A stretch of 64,000 nt of DNA. It comes from Valencia hispanica. Lineage: Eukaryota; Chordata; Actinopteri; Cyprinodontiformes; Valenciidae. A program made the position numbers and the translations under genes. The first letter of the stretch is position 1. Every line of letters begins with the position of its first letter. This document shows positions 60,611 through 64,000 of the stretch, in pieces. The notes beneath the pieces are model-generated. The model was not told where the DNA came from. It ran no database searches and was given only the letters and a program-made list of their open reading frames with translations. The stretch lies in contig OY747722.1 in the NCBI GenBank assembly GCA_963556495.2, positions 20,386,001 to 20,450,000 of the forward strand, read 5' to 3'.

Positions 60611-63425
60611 CACATATACATACACACACACATACAAGTCTGTATTTCTACCCATATTAGGACTTTATATCGACTTCCATTCATTTTAATAGCTGCATTT
60701 ATGCCTAACCCAAATTCTTACCCTAACCATTACTAGTTTATTCCTAACCAAAACATAATTCACACCCTACCTCTAAACCTAACCGCTAACCATAAAAAAG
60801 GGGGTCCACCATATTAGGACCCGGCTTTGGTCACTATAAGGTCCATCGGTCTTCAAAAGGTTAGCGAATATGCCAGAAAAGGTCCTAAATAGGATAGCTA
60901 AACAAGTACATGTAGACACACACACACACGTTCTCAATGCGGATCCTTTTAATTGATATGGCTAACATTAATTCAGACATTAAATTATCTTACAATCATG
61001 CAAAAAAGCATCAAATAAGAACACAATAGCAAATGGTTTATATTACCAATGCATGGGACAGGCTCTCCAGCTCCGATTGAAGCCCAGTATGGTCTTCATT
61101 TCCTCTTCGGTCAGTTCAAAGTTAAACACCTGGAATAATCAAACAGCAATTGGGCCATATTTAGAGCAAGAGAAGCACACTCCAGAATGTTCTCTGAACA
61201 GGAAAATATAAGCTGCTCCTTGAATTACCTGAAAATTCTCCTGAATGCGTTGGGGAGTGATGGACTTTGGGATCACAATCACGTTTCTTTGGATATGGAA
61301 GCGAATCAGGACCTGGAAAAACAGGAAGCAGGCAGGATATTAAACATGTTATCATAAGGTGGCCTAATAAAATTCAGAACTAGACAAATAGCAACTGTAT
61401 CAAACCTAAATTTCTCTTATCGCCTGGGTAAAGAACACTGATCCATGCAAAGAACAACAGAAGGAGAACCTGCATTTAGCTTTGTGACATTCATAAATCT
61501 TAAAACCTGTCTGTACCTGAGCAGAAGTCTTTTTGTGCTTGTCAGCGATGCTTTTAATGCTGGGATCATCCAAAAGTGAGGGGTCATCTGGCTTAGCCCT
61601 GAAATTGTAATTATTTACAAGGGTCAAACACTGCTTGTTTACTGCAATGAGAACAAAAGAACAAGCAGTAACATGAAACAACCGTATTTCTATTCAGCTA
61701 ACAACAAATCCTGATGTAGCTAATGTTTAGTTAAATTACAAAATACATCACACAGACGAGGAGGAACAACAGTCACATGCTGAAACTAACCAAAGGGATG
61801 TGGCAGACCGAACAGAAGAGATAAATACAGGAATAGCAACTGGAATTAAAGGGCGCTTGATTATGTGAAAAACGTCATTATTTTGGCCACTACAGAAACC
61901 ACTTGTCTGGGTCACTATTACGGAGAGTTTGACACACATTCCCTGATGATATTGTGTGATGAATAAGTATCTGTCTGTATTTCTCAACATTGACAACACC
62001 ATTAATCCTGGTTTGTTTGTTTCTTATGAAACCTAAAATGCATTAATTTTGTCAAATGAAACAAGTTAAAGTGTTTTACAGTACATTAGAATAATCGTCA
62101 ACAGAAAACTGACACTCGGGTATTGCTTAAATTAGGGCTGGGCGATATGGCCTAAAATCTATATTGCGATATAATTTAAAGCGTGTGCGTTAACGAAATC
62201 TATTGCGATATATTCTTTTTTTAATACATGTCAAAATGACATGTAATGACTGTTAATGAACATTCTCTCTCCAGATACATTGCAACAGAACAAGTTCAAA
62301 AAGTATAGAATGCCATTTAAAAATCATTCATTGTGCAAAATGCATTAAAAAAAAATCTGAAATCTTTTTCCAAAAAAATGCAATACAAAAATTCTCATAA
62401 CATAAATAAAGATGAAGATATTTTCAAAAGATTAAAAGCCAAACGGTATGAAAACACAAAGTTGAAATCGTCTGCTTTCCTGGTGTTGCTGTTGCTTACA
62501 AAATGTAATATCCCACAAAAATAAGCTTCCACATAATTGAATTAAAAAATGCTTCCAGTTCAACAGGTTTCTTTTCCGTTAAATGGACAACAGCAAACCG
62601 CAGTATACTGGTATAGTCAAAATCTCTACCTTTGGCTAAATTTATATAATTTCTAACATATCTTTTATACTGGCCACTACTAGCTTAAAAATTAACTTCT
62701 GTCCGTTTATGACTATGATTTAGCCCAGTGCTACAAAAAGTCATTAAGCTAGCTTGATTCCACTCAGTTTTGATATCACCGATAATTAAGTACATGACCC
62801 CCCCATTGAGAGTGCACTTTATTAAGCACACACTAAACTTAGATATAGGGTTTTCTCCCACTTAATAAACATAGCACTTTAAACAATTACCATTAAATTA
62901 ATATCTGTGCTTTGTGCTTAGAATTCTCAATAACAGCTGCAGCATCCAACAGAGTCTCCATGCATCATTGTATTTCATTATAAAGTTGTAAAGGTTGGAG
63001 AAAAAAAATGTTTGCCTATAAAAAAAAAAACAGATGAGCTTACACATACACATTAAGAAATCCCACAATATTCTGAGCTTTATATTCCAACTTTCCTTCA
63101 TATTCTCCACATCCTTGAATGATAGGGGAATGCGAGTGTGGTCCACTAATTTATAGACTCAAAGTTTTTGTGGATTACATAGACTATTATTTTTGTGAAG
63201 GAGAATTTGCATTAAAAAAAAAAACAAATTTGAATAATAACTGGACAGCTTTAACCAAATTAGCAAATTGTAGCAACCCTTTCATATAGTTGTGACACTT
63301 CTATGAATTCCAACATACCAGGGTCTGTCAGGGGACCCAAGAGGGCTGTAAGCAGTCACTGTGATGCCCTGGGAGTGGCAGTAGTTTATAAGTTTCTCCT
63401 GGGTCAGGTATGGGTGGCACTCGAT
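59235..63425 (-). CDS. Second AKR1B-type aldo-keto reductase, C-terminal exons only (5' part beyond window)
   Basis: Five exons in the same phases and lengths as exons 6-10 of the first reductase: 63425-63319 (107), 61598-61517 (82), 61312-61229 (84), 61129-61047 (83), 59277-59235 (43), encoding the last 132 residues. It carries [20 protein letters not shown], the intact cofactor motif IPKS, ENFQ, and the ending YPFNTEF. All donors are GT, including intron 7, where the first copy has GC. Exons 1-5, with the catalytic tetrad, must lie right of 64000, because no exon 5 sequence is found in 63426-64000. Tail-to-tail placement with the first copy indicates an inverted local duplication. Frames are all open, so it is probably functional. 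Confidence 0.88.
60064..60485 (+). mobile_element. Internally deleted LINE remnant with intact 3' tail
   Basis: A 115-codon frame (60064-60411) joins a segment like the start of a LINE ORF (NWQQLINI) to a basic, Ser/Thr-rich end, then runs into CTTTGGGATTAATAAAGTAA and TTTTGAATTGAATC, the standard LINE 3' tail. No polymerase domain. The frame is therefore not a host gene. It lies in the last intron of the minus-strand AKR1B gene. Confidence 0.5.
60548..60635. repeat. (AT)n/(AC)n compound microsatellite
   Basis: About 29 AT units then interrupted CATACACA units. The 79- and 86-codon frames across it are artefacts. Confidence 0.95.
62134..62300 (+). repeat. Dispersed repeat beginning AGGGCTGGGCGATATGGCC
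   Basis: AGGGCTGGGCGATATGGCC followed by GCGATATAATTTAAAGCG and a second ATTGCGATATATT is the left end of a very common teleost non-autonomous DNA repeat. Right end not delimited, perhaps near 62660. Confidence 0.5.
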
Positions 63426-63529
63426 CTAGAAAGAAAAACAATATGTTTAAACTATAGCACAAGTCAGCAAGAGCTAAGTCACATTACATTTATTAAAACA
63501 AAATGTACATGGGTTTCTTTGGATTTTTG

Positions 63530-63800
63530 CAGAACAGAGCTTTGCAAAAGTATTTATAGACCTTGAACATTTTCATATGTTGCAATAAAGAACTTCAATA
63601 TATATTATCGGGATTTTATGTGATAAACCGACACGAAGTAGTGCAATACAGTCAAGTGGCATCAGAAAGAAGCATTTATTTTCATGAAAATCTGAAACAT
63701 ATGACTAGCATTTTACCCTGCCTTAATACTGCAATGACCTTCTCTTAGCTGGAGCATTTCATAGTCTGCCAGGTCTGATGGTTGTAAAAGATTTTATTGC
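63530..63800 (+). mobile_element. Tc1-like element end
   Basis: TTTGCAAAAGTATTTATAGA, CGGGATTTTATGTGATAAAC and GAAGTAGTGCAATAC match the outer region of a widespread Tc1-like element. Intron of the minus-strand AKR1B gene. Confidence 0.6.
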
Positions 63801-64000
63801 AAAACAGGAATCATTTGCTATTAATACAGAATCTGATTGTAGCTCCTTAAGTTTAAGGCTTGCATCTCCCTATCGGTAAAAATATAAACCCCCATCTTGT
63901 AAAACAGGAACCGGTTACACAGAACCTGCTTGCATAAAAGAAGTTACACAACGGTTAAAAATTAACATCAAGAAAATAACATTGATTTGCCATCTCTCCC

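Noticed and set aside
1..64000. CRISPR array, prophage, operon or toxin system
   Set aside because: Introns, LINEs and Tc1 elements show vertebrate nuclear DNA; no regularly spaced short repeats or bacterial gene clusters were seen.

Overview
This 64 kb window is nuclear DNA from a bony fish, almost certainly a teleost. It is AT-rich. Genes are split by GT-AG introns, there are no bacterial-type operons, and the intergenic space is full of teleost-type repeats: degenerate Tc1/mariner relics, 5'-truncated LINEs ending in GAATT- or ATCA-type tails, MITEs, and long (AT)n and poly-G runs. Five protein-coding genes can be modelled completely, a sixth is cut by the right edge, and a seventh (NRCAM) is suggested only by a candidate non-coding first exon.

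Layout. 1-16.9 kb: no coding gene seen. It holds a Tc1 relic, a 622-bp inverted-repeat element, LINE fragments, a pair of inverted ~220-bp repeats, and near 11.2-12.0 kb a CpG-richer island with a good minus-strand splice donor. 16.9-26.2 kb: pnpla8 on the minus strand, nine coding exons, 727 aa, with a LINE and Tc1 relics in its introns. 26.9-27.5 kb: an intronless plus-strand 177-aa ORF, not recognised by name, with a near-consensus RFX X-box just upstream. 34.8-37.3 kb: a two-exon vasotocin/vasopressin V2-type receptor that stops right after the NPxxY motif of TM7. 41.9-44.1 kb: thap5 (minus), divergent from dnajb9 (plus, 45.4-47.1 kb). 52.6-58.0 kb: a complete ten-exon AKR1B-type aldo-keto reductase (plus). 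59.2-63.4 kb: the last five coding exons of a second AKR1B-type gene (minus), tail to tail with the first; its 5' part lies beyond position 64000.

The order pnpla8-thap5-dnajb9 matches human 7q31, where NRCAM adjoins PNPLA8. That is why the 11.7 kb island is proposed as an NRCAM 5' exon. The genes do not form one pathway: a mitochondrial/peroxisomal phospholipase, a receptor, a THAP factor, an ER co-chaperone and two NADPH oxidoreductases. The only evident functional couplings are the shared thap5/dnajb9 promoter region, possible promoter sharing between pnpla8 and the 177-aa ORF, and the convergent 3' ends of the reductases.

Exon joins were derived by hand from splice signals, preservation of reading frame and recalled family sequence. 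No alignment, search or expression data were available. Species and repeat-family names could not be fixed. No wholly new molecular system was found; the best leads are the X-box ORF and the tail-less receptor.
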